From UBA1140 sp964573285 (GTDB lineage: Bacteria > Campylobacterota > Campylobacteria > Campylobacterales > Sulfurovaceae), in contig CAZNJD010000065.1 of the NCBI GenBank assembly GCA_964573285.1, positions 1-37,162 on the forward strand: a DNA stretch of 37,162 nt, written 5' to 3'. Of the stretch, positions 24,417 to 33,485 are shown piece after piece. The position numbers were made by a program, and so were the translations under genes. Under the pieces are notes generated by a model. The model did not search any database and was not told where the DNA came from. It was given only the letters and a program-made list of their open reading frames with translations. Numbering within the stretch: position 1 is the first letter of the stretch; each line of letters opens with the position of its first letter.

Positions 24417-24571
24417 ATGAAAAAACCAACACCAATAGATGAAGAGATAAAACTTAGACCAAAAAAGATATATAGTCAGTGAAACTGATGCCAAAGGTAA
24501 AATTTCTTAAAGATAAAGGTGAGGATATAGAGTTTTCTAATATTTATGGAAAAATAAACAAATATGCTTAA
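24417..24571 (+). pseudogene. Broken PAS-domain sensor gene
   Basis: An ATG with AAAAGGA upstream begins MKKPTPIDEEIKLRPKKIYS and stops after 21 codons. In the next frame the sequence continues VSETDAKGKI. Together this matches the start of the Aer-like PAS proteins of Campylobacterota (a KPTPIDEE-type start, then I-V-S-x-T-D-x-K-G-x-I). The rest of the PAS domain is lost, and a short open stretch (to TAA at 24569-24571) follows. A frameshift near the ATATATA at 24474-24480 plus an internal deletion would explain it. It sits where nosF is usually found. Confidence 0.5.
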
Positions 24572-24574
24572 TTT

Positions 24575-24976
24575 TTACCTAAAATTATAATATCTTGCAG
24601 GATATTTACCTTTGAGTAAAATCTCATTGGTATAAAATGTAAAAATAGGCTCTCCACCCTCTTCTATAGATATTGGTATATCCTTATCTTCTGTAATATT
24701 TATTTTTTTAGTAATAGTTTTAAGTATCTCTCTACTATTATCATCTTTGATATTAAATTCATCTCTTAAAAGTTCATACGCATCTTTTTCATCTTTGTTA
24801 TATTTATATATATTCTTGGTAAGGAAAAGAGAGTTATCTAACTCACTATTACCTCTTTGTGCAATATATATAGCCATCTCTCTGTTTTTATTCTGTAGCT
24901 CCATAGCACCCATAACAACAATGGATACTATAATAACAGACATAATAACTTCAATTAATGTAAAAGCTTTTTTCAT
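24575..24976 (-). CDS. gspI: Type II secretion minor pseudopilin, GspI-like
   Basis: 133 residues beginning MKKAFTLIEVIMSVIIVS: a 4-residue leader, prepilin cleavage site and hydrophobic helix with Glu at +5. Residue -1 is Ala instead of the usual Gly. The short length and place after GspG and a GspH-like protein suggest GspI, but the exact letter is uncertain. It shares one base with the end of the upstream gene (start/stop overlap). Processing would need a prepilin peptidase that is not in this window. Confidence 0.65.
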   Translation of the reverse strand: MKKAFTLIEVIMSVIIVSIVVMGAMELQNKNREMAIYIAQRGNSELDNSLFLTKNIYKYNKDEKDAYELLRDEFNIKDDNSREILKTITKKINITEDKDIPISIEEGGEPIFTFYTNEILLKGKYPARYYNFR

Positions 24977-25587
24977 TAAAAATAATTCCCACTATCTTTT
25001 AAATTAAACTCTTCTTTAATCCAAAGATTTTTAGCTTCATCCATATCTTCTACTTTTTGAGGTTCACCAAAATAGCTTGGAAGATAATAAATGCCATCAT
25101 CATTAGATAGTATAAGTTGAGTTGTACTACCATTTGCATATAGAGTATAACGGATACATATCTTTTGGTCTTTAATACGACCAAAATCCTCAATTTGTCT
25201 TAATTGATTATTTTTATCTACTATAAAAACTTCGAGATTATTCCCTAACTCTACTCCACCTTTATATGAAGTAATATCAGCACCTTTTGCAATATAACAA
25301 TCTCGACACTTTTGAATACAAAAAAACTCTATATCTTCATCTGATTGAAAATCTTTTTTGAGTGTAGATGCTAAAGTTGTAGGGTCTAATTTATCAGGTT
25401 TTTTTGTCTGTTTAACGGCTTCAGAAAAGACTAAAAATCCAATCAAAGAGATTAACAGTACTACAACAATAAGCTCTATAAGTGTAAAAGCCTTTCGAGA
25501 ATATGGCAACCATAAGGGATTGCCTTTAGAGTTTTTATCTATCACTACATTTTGGGAACTCAATATCTGCATCTTCTCCTGTTCCAC
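24976..25587 (-). CDS. gspH: Type II secretion minor pseudopilin, GspH-like
   Basis: 203 residues as drawn from the ATG at 25587, with the prepilin motif RKAFTLIELIVVVLLISL at residues 31-48, so a leader of 33 residues with Ala at -1. A TTG at 25509 (MPYSRKAF) would give a normal 6-residue leader and remove the 53-bp overlap with gspG; I cannot decide between them. The C-terminal globular part has four Cys (FFCIQKCRDCYI and ICIRY), possibly disulfide-linked in the periplasm. Role: minor pseudopilin at the tip of the pseudopilus. Confidence 0.65.
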   Translation of the reverse strand: MEQEKMQILSSQNVVIDKNSKGNPLWLPYSRKAFTLIELIVVVLLISLIGFLVFSEAVKQTKKPDKLDPTTLASTLKKDFQSDEDIEFFCIQKCRDCYIAKGADITSYKGGVELGNNLEVFIVDKNNQLRQIEDFGRIKDQKICIRYTLYANGSTTQLILSNDDGIYYLPSYFGEPQKVEDMDEAKNLWIKEEFNLKDSGNYF

Positions 25588-26053
25588 CCTCTGCTCTATC
25601 TGGTCCTAAACTTATAATTTTGAAATCTTTATCTGATTTGATATAAGTAAAAGGTTTACCCCATGGGTCTTTTGGATTTTTTTCAAGATATGGAGCACCT
25701 GAATAGTTTGGATATTTATCTGCATCAGGATTAGTAATTAATGCTTCTATTCCCTCATCTGTATCAGGATATTTTCCATTGTCTAATTTAAACATCTTTA
25801 GAGCCTCTTTGATACTTCCCATCTGTGTACATGTAAGTTTGATTTGTGCTTGAGTTCCTTGACCGATTACTTTTGGTGCAACTAAACCAACTAAAAGCCC
25901 TAAAATAAGGATAACAACAAGTAACTCAATAAGTGAAAATCCCTTTTTTTGTGTTGTTTCTTGTGTGTTATTAGATATACAATCTAATTTTTTTGCTTTA
26001 TCTTGTTCTAATATTAGTTCTTTTTTTACGCTTATGCTGTAAACTTTACTCAT
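25535..26053 (-). CDS. gspG: Type II secretion major pseudopilin GspG
   Basis: 172 residues. The mature part is typical GspG: FSLIELLVVILILGLLVG helix, then DNGKYPDTDEG, NPKDPWGKPFTYI and the calcium-site end SLGPDRAEGGTGEDADI. It forms the pseudopilus shaft. The leader before the G/F cleavage site is 38 residues, far longer than the usual 6-10. No in-frame ATG, GTG or TTG exists between, and AAGGAA supports the ATG at 26053, so the long leader appears real. First gene of the minus-strand G-H-I arm. Confidence 0.92.
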   Translation of the reverse strand: MSKVYSISVKKELILEQDKAKKLDCISNNTQETTQKKGFSLIELLVVILILGLLVGLVAPKVIGQGTQAQIKLTCTQMGSIKEALKMFKLDNGKYPDTDEGIEALITNPDADKYPNYSGAPYLEKNPKDPWGKPFTYIKSDKDFKIISLGPDRAEGGTGEDADIEFPKCSDR

Positions 26054-26080
26054 ATTTAAAATTCCTTAGTTAATTTTGGT

Positions 26081-26086
26081 TATAAT
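26081..26086 (+). promoter_or_regulatory. -10 box of the gspK-J operon
   Basis: TATAAT lies 31 bp before the ATG at 26118. On the other strand an overlapping TATTAT can serve gspG, so both arms of the secretion cluster would start from this 64-bp gap. Confidence 0.45.
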
Positions 26087-26117
26087 AATAGCGATTTTAC
26101 TTGAATTGAGCTTTATA

Positions 26118-27044
26118 ATGGATAAAACAAAAAGAGGTATTGCCCTTTTTATTACACTTTTAGTCATAGCATCTATATTATCTATAGTTGCTGTATCATT
26201 TTCATACCTAGAGAAGGTTCAAAAAGATGCTAGTAAAATATCAGCACTTATACAAGCAAATATTTTATATAAAAATACAACAGAGATTTTAAAAATTTTT
26301 TTTCCAAAAGGAAAAACAGATGATAAAAAGTTACAAATGATATATACACTTCCACTTATGCTAAATGAGCCTAAAAGTGGATTTAATATAAATTTAAAAT
26401 GTAATCCACTTTTAGTGGCTGTACCTATTAAATGGTTAGATGAAAAATTTACAAAGAAGAAAATAGATAGATTAGAATTAGCTAGAAAAGTATTAACAGC
26501 TATATTAGAAAAATATGAGATAGAAGAGCCTAATAAATTAGAAGAGATGATTATCTCTAAGGTAACAGGAGAAAATCAACAAGATAAAGAGTATCAAGCT
26601 AGAATAAAACAACCAAAAGGTATTTTTTCTAAAAAAGAGTTTTATAAGCTTTTATTAGATTATCGTATGCGTTATGATGATGCTAAAGTATTCAAAATTC
26701 CATGGGATAAGTATTTCGTTTTTATAGATGTAACTAATAAGGCAGTTATAGACGGAGATTATATAACAGCGGAGCTTATATCTATAGCATTTGATATTCC
26801 ACTACAGAGTGTAAAAGATGATTGGATAGTACCTACAAATATAGAAGAGGATAAAATGACATTAAAAGAGTTTTTAACACGAAATGCAACAGAAGAGGTT
26901 TTTGATAATAAACTTTTTTCCAATAAAGCTTTGAATGTTATGCATTGTGAAGAGCGTTATAGTTATCGTGATAGATATTATAGCTTTAGTTTTGATTATT
27001 CAGAAGAGAGGAGTGTAAATTTTGAATTTCATGGGGAAATCTAA
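26118..27044 (+). CDS. gspK: Type II secretion pseudopilin GspK-like
   Basis: 308 residues from the ATG at 26118; an upstream open stretch overlaps the -10 box and is not credible. The N-terminus KRGIALFITLLVIASILS has the prepilin cleavage pattern (G then I) but no Glu at +5, which is the hallmark of GspK. The large C-terminal domain of about 270 residues also fits GspK, the tip pseudopilin. Sequence similarity in the globular part is not recognisable by eye. First gene of the plus-strand arm. Confidence 0.7.
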   Translation: MDKTKRGIALFITLLVIASILSIVAVSFSYLEKVQKDASKISALIQANILYKNTTEILKIFFPKGKTDDKKLQMIYTLPLMLNEPKSGFNINLKCNPLLVAVPIKWLDEKFTKKKIDRLELARKVLTAILEKYEIEEPNKLEEMIISKVTGENQQDKEYQARIKQPKGIFSKKEFYKLLLDYRMRYDDAKVFKIPWDKYFVFIDVTNKAVIDGDYITAELISIAFDIPLQSVKDDWIVPTNIEEDKMTLKEFLTRNATEEVFDNKLFSNKALNVMHCEERYSYRDRYYSFSFDYSEERSVNFEFHGEI

Positions 27045-27954
27045 TAGGAAAATATTGGTATATAAAGATATGCCAACTATTACGACTAATGAGCAGATAG
27101 ATATAATACTTACACCTCAATTTTATTCTTTTTTGAAAGAAGAGTTAGGGATAAAATTTGCATATCAAGCTAAACAGATTGCACCATCCTTTTTTGATGA
27201 CTATTTAGATAGTACAAAAGAGTATCATTTTTTTGTATATAAATGTGAGGAGTATTGGTGTTTTTTTGCCTATAATATAGTAGAGATAATCTCATTTTTA
27301 GAAGATAAAGGTCTAAAAGAGCATCAAATTAATAAAATATTTTTTGCACAAGAGTTGGTTGAATATATGGAACAAGCAATTAGTTTAGGAAATAGTACAG
27401 CTTTAAAATCAATAGATGGGATAGTTACAATATTACCAAAAAGAGTATTGGAGAATGAGCATAACTATCAAGAGTTAGATTTGAATAGTATCTCATTAAA
27501 TAATGGAATATCTATAAGTAGTTCTTATTCCTCACTAATTCCACTTAAACAAACCATAACTATAACTACTTTATTAGTTATATTAGGTGGTATATTTATT
27601 GTTGAGGGTACTCAAACTAAAAACTCTATCCAATCAGACAAAGATAAACTTGAAGTACTTTTAGATAAAAATCCAAAATTGAGTTCTAATCGTATTCGTA
27701 AAAGTATATTGCAACAGTATGAACCAATAGATAAGAAAGAGCGATTAAAAAGAGATACTATAGATAATATTGCTAAACTTTTATCTTCACAAAGCAGACT
27801 CAAAAAGCTTACGCTTGATGATAAAAAGATAATTGCTATAATAGAGACAAATAGTGATAAAATATCAAATCAAGTAATAACTAATGCTCATAACAGCAAA
27901 TTAATAGTTAAAAAGCAGAGTGCTAAAGAGATTAGAGTAGAAGGAGTTCTATGA
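27022..27954 (+). CDS. gspL: Type II secretion protein GspL-like
   Basis: 310 residues. A cytoplasmic part (about 1-170), one membrane span (about 174-194: TITITTLLVILGGIFIVEG) and a periplasmic helix plus small fold of about 110 residues follow the GspL/PilMN plan. In T2SS, GspL anchors the GspE ATPase to the membrane. The start is a TTG, with GAGGAG eight bases upstream; it overlaps gspK by 23 bp. Sequence identity to named GspL is low, so the call rests on topology and order. Confidence 0.6.
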   Translation: MNFMGKSNRKILVYKDMPTITTNEQIDIILTPQFYSFLKEELGIKFAYQAKQIAPSFFDDYLDSTKEYHFFVYKCEEYWCFFAYNIVEIISFLEDKGLKEHQINKIFFAQELVEYMEQAISLGNSTALKSIDGIVTILPKRVLENEHNYQELDLNSISLNNGISISSSYSSLIPLKQTITITTLLVILGGIFIVEGTQTKNSIQSDKDKLEVLLDKNPKLSSNRIRKSILQQYEPIDKKERLKRDTIDNIAKLLSSQSRLKKLTLDDKKIIAIIETNSDKISNQVITNAHNSKLIVKKQSAKEIRVEGVL

Positions 27955-28367
27955 ATTTAATGGTAATAAAAAGATTTAGAAATGAACTTATTATATTAGT
28001 TGCAACTCTATTTGCACTGTTTGCTTTTTTTTATAAACTCTCTGCCAAAAATTTTATAGAAGAGCAGAAGAGTCAGATAGTCTCATCTATTAGTGAGATT
28101 AGTAGAGTTAATGAGCTTAAAAAAGTATGGAAAAGTAAATCTATCTCTAAAAAAGCAGATACTTTTAAAACTATAGTAGGGAGAAATAAACTCAAATCAT
28201 TTAAAAAATACTCAGGAAAAGTGATGGTCAGTTATAAAAATCTGAATTTTAAAGAGTTAAATAGAGTAATAAAAAATATGATGAATAACCCTTTTAGAGT
28301 TGTTAAACTAAAAATATCTGAACTCTCAAAAGGAAGCTATTCAATGGAGTTAATATGCAAATGGTAA
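27951..28367 (+). CDS. gspM: Type II secretion protein GspM-like
   Basis: 138 residues with one N-terminal span (about 12-29) and a periplasmic helix followed by an alpha/beta domain with VVKLKISELSKGSYSMEL, the pattern of GspM/PilO proteins. It overlaps gspL by 4 bp (ATGA). GspM pairs with GspL in the inner-membrane platform. The call is by topology, size and order. Confidence 0.6.
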   Translation: MNLMVIKRFRNELIILVATLFALFAFFYKLSAKNFIEEQKSQIVSSISEISRVNELKKVWKSKSISKKADTFKTIVGRNKLKSFKKYSGKVMVSYKNLNFKELNRVIKNMMNNPFRVVKLKISELSKGSYSMELICKW

Positions 28368-28876
28368 AAAAGATTATTGGTAGTTTTTTTCTACTACTTA
28401 TATTTTTGGTAATATTTGCACCAAAACAGCAAATATATTATCTATTAGAGAAAGAGTTAGCCAAAAATGATATAGTTATAAGTAATGAGAAATTTAATGA
28501 TAAACTTTTTGGATTTAGTATCACTAATGCAGATATATATATCAAAGGTATAAAAATGATACAAATTAAATCAGTTGATTTAAATATATTTTTTCTATAT
28601 AATCAATTAACTATAAACTCTATTCATACAGATAAAGGTATCCAAAATATAGTACCTAAATCTATAGATAAACTAAGAGCTGTATTTAGTATTATCAAAC
28701 CTTATAAAATTGCTATAGATGGAGTAGGCTCATTTGGCGAGGTCAAAGGTGGGATTTATCTAAATATGAATAAGATATTTTTGAGATTTCCAATAACTAA
28801 AGATATTAGTAGTTTTAGCAATTTTCTAAAAAAAGATAAAGAAGGGTTATATTATGAAAAATTTTTCAAACAGTAA
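28355..28876 (+). CDS. gspN: GspN-like membrane-anchored protein
   Basis: 173 residues with one N-terminal span (about 6-23) and a beta-rich periplasmic domain (repeated I-K-S-V-D-L-N-I-type strands). This fits the GspN/AsmA-like family, often found between GspM and GspD in T2SS clusters. It is shorter than classical GspN (about 250 residues). Overlaps gspM by 13 bp and gspC by 23 bp. Confidence 0.5.
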   Translation: MQMVKKIIGSFFLLLIFLVIFAPKQQIYYLLEKELAKNDIVISNEKFNDKLFGFSITNADIYIKGIKMIQIKSVDLNIFFLYNQLTINSIHTDKGIQNIVPKSIDKLRAVFSIIKPYKIAIDGVGSFGEVKGGIYLNMNKIFLRFPITKDISSFSNFLKKDKEGLYYEKFFKQ

Positions 28877-29708
28877 GATATTTTCAACTTTTCTCTATCT
28901 ATTAACCATAATAGTTATAGCTAAAGTGGTTTGGCTTATAATAAGTTTAATATTTTTACCCAAAGATGGTATAGAGCATATAGAGATAACAAAAGTCAAA
29001 CCACTCTATTATCGCACCAAATTAGCAAATCAATTAAAAAATATAGCAGTCCCTAAAAAAGTAGTTAAAAAAGTAGTTAAAAAAACACCTTCTGTTCCCT
29101 CAATGCAGGGGATAAAACTCTTAGCACTATATAACTCAAAAGAGACATTAGTTGTAACAGTTGAAAAAAGGTCTAAAACAAAAGTTTTATCCAAAGGTGA
29201 AAATATAGATGGATTTAAATTAAGTTCTGCTGGAGCAGATTATGCTATTTTTATAAAAAATAAAAAAGAGTTTAAACTTTTATTAGATAAAGAGAAGCTT
29301 AAAACAACAAGTTTTATCACACCTTCTATTTCTAAAAAAGAAAAACCAAGAAAGAAGATAAAAAATAAAATTATAGATAATGAAGATGGAACAGAAAAAA
29401 TTGTTTCCAAAGGACTTTTGACTTCATATACTAAAGATATTGACAAAGTTTGGAAAGATATTGGTGTAGGTGAAAATAAAGTTAATGGCGTATTAGATGG
29501 ATTTAAAGTCAACTTCGTTAAAAGAGGTAGTGATTTTGAAAAATTAGGTTTAAGACGAGGTGATATACTCAAATCAGTAAATGGTCAAGAGCTAAATAGC
29601 TACAATGCTGCTTTTTCTTTTTATAAAGAAATGAATAATATAGATAATTTAACCTTAGGTATAAAAAGGAATAATCAAGATATGGAGTTAGAATATGAGA
29701 TTAGGTAA
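28854..29708 (+). CDS. gspC: Type II secretion protein GspC with PDZ domain
   Basis: 284 residues: one N-terminal span (about 10-34), a basic linker with a VVKKVVKK repeat, a homology region (GIKLLALYNSKETLVVTVEK, then a KTKVLSKGENIDGF segment), and a C-terminal PDZ domain (GFKVNFVKRGSDFEKLGLRRGD then ILKSVNGQELNSY). GspC links the inner-membrane platform to the secretin GspD. Overlaps the start of gspD by 14 bp. Confidence 0.85.
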   Translation: MKNFSNSKIFSTFLYLLTIIVIAKVVWLIISLIFLPKDGIEHIEITKVKPLYYRTKLANQLKNIAVPKKVVKKVVKKTPSVPSMQGIKLLALYNSKETLVVTVEKRSKTKVLSKGENIDGFKLSSAGADYAIFIKNKKEFKLLLDKEKLKTTSFITPSISKKEKPRKKIKNKIIDNEDGTEKIVSKGLLTSYTKDIDKVWKDIGVGENKVNGVLDGFKVNFVKRGSDFEKLGLRRGDILKSVNGQELNSYNAAFSFYKEMNNIDNLTLGIKRNNQDMELEYEIR

Positions 29709-31953
29709 AACATTAATAGTGCTACTTATTGCATTAAATCTTTATGGTCATGCAGAAAAAGTTAATGTGAACTTTAAAAATTTAAATATTAGCGATTTTA
29801 TTAAAATGGTTGGTAAAATTACTGGTAAAAATATTTTAATTGATAGTGAAATCAAAGGTAAAATCAATTTTGTTTCCAATAAACCAATAGAAAAAGATGA
29901 TCTTATCCCTTTGGCTACTACTATTTTAGAAACAAAAAAGATGACGCTAGTTAATAAAGGTAGCTATTATCAAGTAGTAAGAAGTACTGAAGCCCCAGGA
30001 GTAGGTCTTCCTGTTAAAAATAATATTAGTTCAAGTGATGGAACTATGGAGACTGTTGTATTTAAACTAACTAATATTAATGCTGCTGTTATTAGAACCA
30101 AAATCAAACCTCTATTACATAGAAGTGCAAAAGTAGTCTCTTTTAAAAAAAATAATCTATTGGCGATAACAGCTTATCCACATACTCTAAAATCTATCAA
30201 AAAACTTATTGATAAAATAGAGAGAGGAAAATCAAAAGAGAGTCGTATTATAACACTACAAAATGCTTATGTCAAAAATGTTTTTCCAAATATACAGAGT
30301 ATGGCAAAAGCAATTTTTCCACAAGATATTATAAGCGAAAAAGTATCTGTAATGAAAGATGAAAGTAGTAACTCTATTATTTTAGTAGGCAAAAATAAAA
30401 ATGTAAATAAGTTAGTTCAGTATATTAGACGGCTTGATATTGATGGAGAAGAGAAAGATGTACAGAAGATGTATGTTATACCTCTACAAAACTCTAATGT
30501 TGAAGATATGGAGAAGATACTAGGCAAGTTACTTCCACAAATGACAGGTAATTTATCTACTAGAGGCTCTATTAATGCTATTATTGGGAAAAAGGGATTA
30601 CCTCCAAAAATCAGGAATAGCCGTTCACCATTACCAAAACAGAACCAAAAAATAAAAAAAGCTGTTATTGCCAGTGATTTAGAGAGAAATGCACTTATTG
30701 TATTGGCAAATTCAGCTCAAATTCAAAATATTAGAGATACGATAAACGCATTGGATGTTGAGAAATCACAAGTATATATTAAGGCTAAAATTGTAGAAGT
30801 CAATACAAATTTGGCTGAAAATATAGGTGTAAAATATGGATTTAATGGTGGAGCCATTACTTCTAAAGGAATTTTTTCTTTGATGGCAAGTTCAGGTGCT
30901 GCACCTTTGGCAATTTCAGGTGAACTTATGAGTTTTCTCAATCAGGGTGGAACAAAAACAATCTATAATGATGCAGGTAATCCAATAGGTACTGAGACGG
31001 CAAGTAATTTCCAATTTGACCAAGGCATTAAAGAGGTATTTTCTATGGGTGTTCAGTTAGATTTACTTAAACAAAATGGTGCAGCACAAGTATTATCTGA
31101 ACCATCTGTCTTATGTACAAATAATAAAGAATCAACAATTTATGTAGGTCAAACTCAATCCATTATTACACAATCTCAACAAAGTACTCAAGGTTCATCC
31201 AATGTACTTAATAATTATAGTAGAGAAGATATTGGTATAACACTCAAAGTTAAACCAAGATTATCTAGTAATAATAAAGTAACATTAGAAGTAGAAACAA
31301 CAATAGAAGATGTTTTACCAGGTTCGGGTGCAGCCGCGGATAGACCAACTACTACTAAACGCTCAGTTAATACCAATGCGATAGTTAATCATGGTCAAAC
31401 TATTATTTTAGGTGGACTTATAAAAAAATCTACTGGAAAAAGTTCAACCAAAATTCCTATATTAGGAGATATACCAATATTAGGTCGTTTATTTACTTCA
31501 CAAGGAGAAGCAACAAGTAAAATTAATGTAGTTATCTATCTTACACCTTATATAGTAAAAAGAAGTACAGACTTATCAACTCTAAGAAAAAATTTAGATG
31601 AATTAGATTCTATACAACAGAAATTTAATAATATTGTACTTAATAAATTAGAAAAAAGAAAAAGAGGTATAAAAGAAGATAGAACACATATTACATTCTC
31701 TAGTAAATCAGATGATTTTCTAAGAGAGATACCTTCTGATAAAGTGACCCAATCACCAATCATTCCCCAAGAGAGTTTATATGATCAAACTATGATAGAG
31801 AGCGAACCTACTGAAGTTGCAGAAGAGATTAGAAGTGAATCTATATTAGATACAATCAATCAAAAAAACAGAAATATCAATCTAAATCAGATTAATACTG
31901 GAATTGAGTATGATGAGGGAACCTCCTTTATAGATGACTCTTCTACTAACTAA
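29695..31953 (+). CDS. gspD: Type II secretion secretin GspD
   Basis: 752 residues with a signal peptide (about 1-20). N0 domain (VNVNFKNLNISDFIKMVGK), repeated N1-N3 modules, then the secretin pore domain with VQLDLLKQNGAAQVLSEPS and the closing NTNAIVNHGQTIILGGLI and PILGDIPILGRLF motifs. It forms the outer-membrane channel. The C-terminus has about 120 extra residues, low-complexity and acidic, which may be the S-domain for pilotin binding. Next to gspC and gspE in the usual order. Confidence 0.95.
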   Translation: MRLGKTLIVLLIALNLYGHAEKVNVNFKNLNISDFIKMVGKITGKNILIDSEIKGKINFVSNKPIEKDDLIPLATTILETKKMTLVNKGSYYQVVRSTEAPGVGLPVKNNISSSDGTMETVVFKLTNINAAVIRTKIKPLLHRSAKVVSFKKNNLLAITAYPHTLKSIKKLIDKIERGKSKESRIITLQNAYVKNVFPNIQSMAKAIFPQDIISEKVSVMKDESSNSIILVGKNKNVNKLVQYIRRLDIDGEEKDVQKMYVIPLQNSNVEDMEKILGKLLPQMTGNLSTRGSINAIIGKKGLPPKIRNSRSPLPKQNQKIKKAVIASDLERNALIVLANSAQIQNIRDTINALDVEKSQVYIKAKIVEVNTNLAENIGVKYGFNGGAITSKGIFSLMASSGAAPLAISGELMSFLNQGGTKTIYNDAGNPIGTETASNFQFDQGIKEVFSMGVQLDLLKQNGAAQVLSEPSVLCTNNKESTIYVGQTQSIITQSQQSTQGSSNVLNNYSREDIGITLKVKPRLSSNNKVTLEVETTIEDVLPGSGAAADRPTTTKRSVNTNAIVNHGQTIILGGLIKKSTGKSSTKIPILGDIPILGRLFTSQGEATSKINVVIYLTPYIVKRSTDLSTLRKNLDELDSIQQKFNNIVLNKLEKRKRGIKEDRTHITFSSKSDDFLREIPSDKVTQSPIIPQESLYDQTMIESEPTEVAEEIRSESILDTINQKNRNINLNQINTGIEYDEGTSFIDDSSTN

Positions 31954-31965
31954 GGAGATTAATAT

Positions 31966-33480
31966 ATGAGACTACCTTTTATTGAAAATATTGATTTAGA
32001 ACCAATTTGGAGTGATGATATAGATAATACATTAGCAATGAAACATAATTTACTTTTTGCTTTTGTTCATGATAAAAAATGTACTATTGTAGAGAAAAAA
32101 ACAATTCCTATAGCATTAAATTATCTATCCAAACTTGATATTCAATACCCTATAGTTGAAGTTGATAATGAGAGCTTTGAAAGATTACAAAATAAATTTT
32201 TGGAGATTAAGACAGGTAGCGATTTTGATACTATGTCCACTCAGAGTAGTGATGATATTATTGAAGTGGAGTCAGATTTGCTAGATTTTATCCGAAATTC
32301 TCAAGACTTATTATCAAATGAAGAGTCTGCACCTGTAGTAAAGTTAGTCAATTCACTATTTTTTCAAGCTATAAAAAAAGGAGCAAGTGATATTCATATA
32401 GAAACCCTAGAGAAAAAGGGTGAGGTTCGTCTAAGAATTGATGGTGCACTAAAAAAACATCTTGATATAGACAAAAATATTACAGGATTAGTAATTTCAA
32501 GGATTAAAGTTATCTCTAATCTTGATATATCAGAAAAAAGAGTTCCACAGGATGGACGAACGCAAGTGACTATTGCTGGAAAGACACTTGATATTAGGGT
32601 TTCTGTATTACCTACTTATTATGGAGAGAGAGTTGTTATGAGGATGTTAATGCAGAGTGAAAATATTCCTACTCTGCAGAGTTTAGGATTTTCAGAGGAG
32701 TTGACACGAGATTTAAATAAATTATTAACTCATCCTCACGGAATGATACTTGTTACTGGACCTACAGGTTCTGGTAAATCAACTACGCTTCATGCATGTT
32801 TACAACATATCGCTACTCCTGATAAAAATATCATTACAGTAGAAGACCCAGTTGAGTATAATGCTCAAAATGTAAATCAAATTCAAGTAAACTCAAAAGT
32901 TGGACTTACTTTTGCAGTGGGTCTTCGTTCTATTTTGAGACAAGACCCTGATATTATTATGGTTGGGGAGATTAGGGATAGTGAAACTGCTGATATTGCT
33001 CTTCGCTCTGCATTAACAGGTCACTTGATGTTATCGACTTTGCATACCAATGATGCAACTTCAGCATTAAGCCGACTTATGGATATGGGAATAGAAGAGT
33101 TTCTAATATCTTCAACTCTTTTAGGAGTTTTGGCACAAAGACTAACAAGACAACTATGTCCTGAGTGTAAAGAACCAACAAGATTAGCACAAACCGTTAT
33201 AGACGAGTTATCTATTCCTAAAGATATAACTTATTATAAGGCCAAAGGTTGTAAGAGATGTGATTTCACAGGATATAAAGGAAGAAGAGCTGTTGGTGAA
33301 CTATTTATTATGAATGATGATGTCAAAACAATGATGAAAGCTGGATTGAATGACCATCAAATCAGAGTGGATGTTAAAAAAGCAGGGATGATAACTATTG
33401 CAGATAAATTAAAAGAGATGCTCATAAATGGTGAAACTTCTTATGAAGAGGCTGTCCGTATTGGGATTATGGAAGATTAA
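31966..33480 (+). CDS. gspE: Type II secretion ATPase GspE
   Basis: 504 residues. Walker A GPTGSGKSTT (from about residue 265), Asp box TVEDPVEYN, Walker B with IIMVGEIRDSETA, His box STLHTNDA, and a C-terminal tetracysteine zinc site (CPEC, then CKRC). It powers assembly of the pseudopilus. A TAAGGAG ribosome binding site precedes the ATG. In most clusters gspF follows, but here a pseudopilin gene does. Confidence 0.97.
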   Translation: MRLPFIENIDLEPIWSDDIDNTLAMKHNLLFAFVHDKKCTIVEKKTIPIALNYLSKLDIQYPIVEVDNESFERLQNKFLEIKTGSDFDTMSTQSSDDIIEVESDLLDFIRNSQDLLSNEESAPVVKLVNSLFFQAIKKGASDIHIETLEKKGEVRLRIDGALKKHLDIDKNITGLVISRIKVISNLDISEKRVPQDGRTQVTIAGKTLDIRVSVLPTYYGERVVMRMLMQSENIPTLQSLGFSEELTRDLNKLLTHPHGMILVTGPTGSGKSTTLHACLQHIATPDKNIITVEDPVEYNAQNVNQIQVNSKVGLTFAVGLRSILRQDPDIIMVGEIRDSETADIALRSALTGHLMLSTLHTNDATSALSRLMDMGIEEFLISSTLLGVLAQRLTRQLCPECKEPTRLAQTVIDELSIPKDITYYKAKGCKRCDFTGYKGRRAVGELFIMNDDVKTMMKAGLNDHQIRVDVKKAGMITIADKLKEMLINGETSYEEAVRIGIMED

Positions 33481-33485
33481 GATAA

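Noticed and set aside
19356..24574. A hidden or fragmentary nosZ, nosF, nosY or nosL
   Set aside because: I looked for copper-site His/Cys motifs of NosZ, the ABC ATPase Walker motifs of NosF and a NosL lipoprotein on both strands and found none.
26076..26117. Upstream extension of gspK by 14 codons
   Set aside because: It overlaps the -10 box and lacks a ribosome binding site; the ATG at 26118 gives a standard short prepilin leader.
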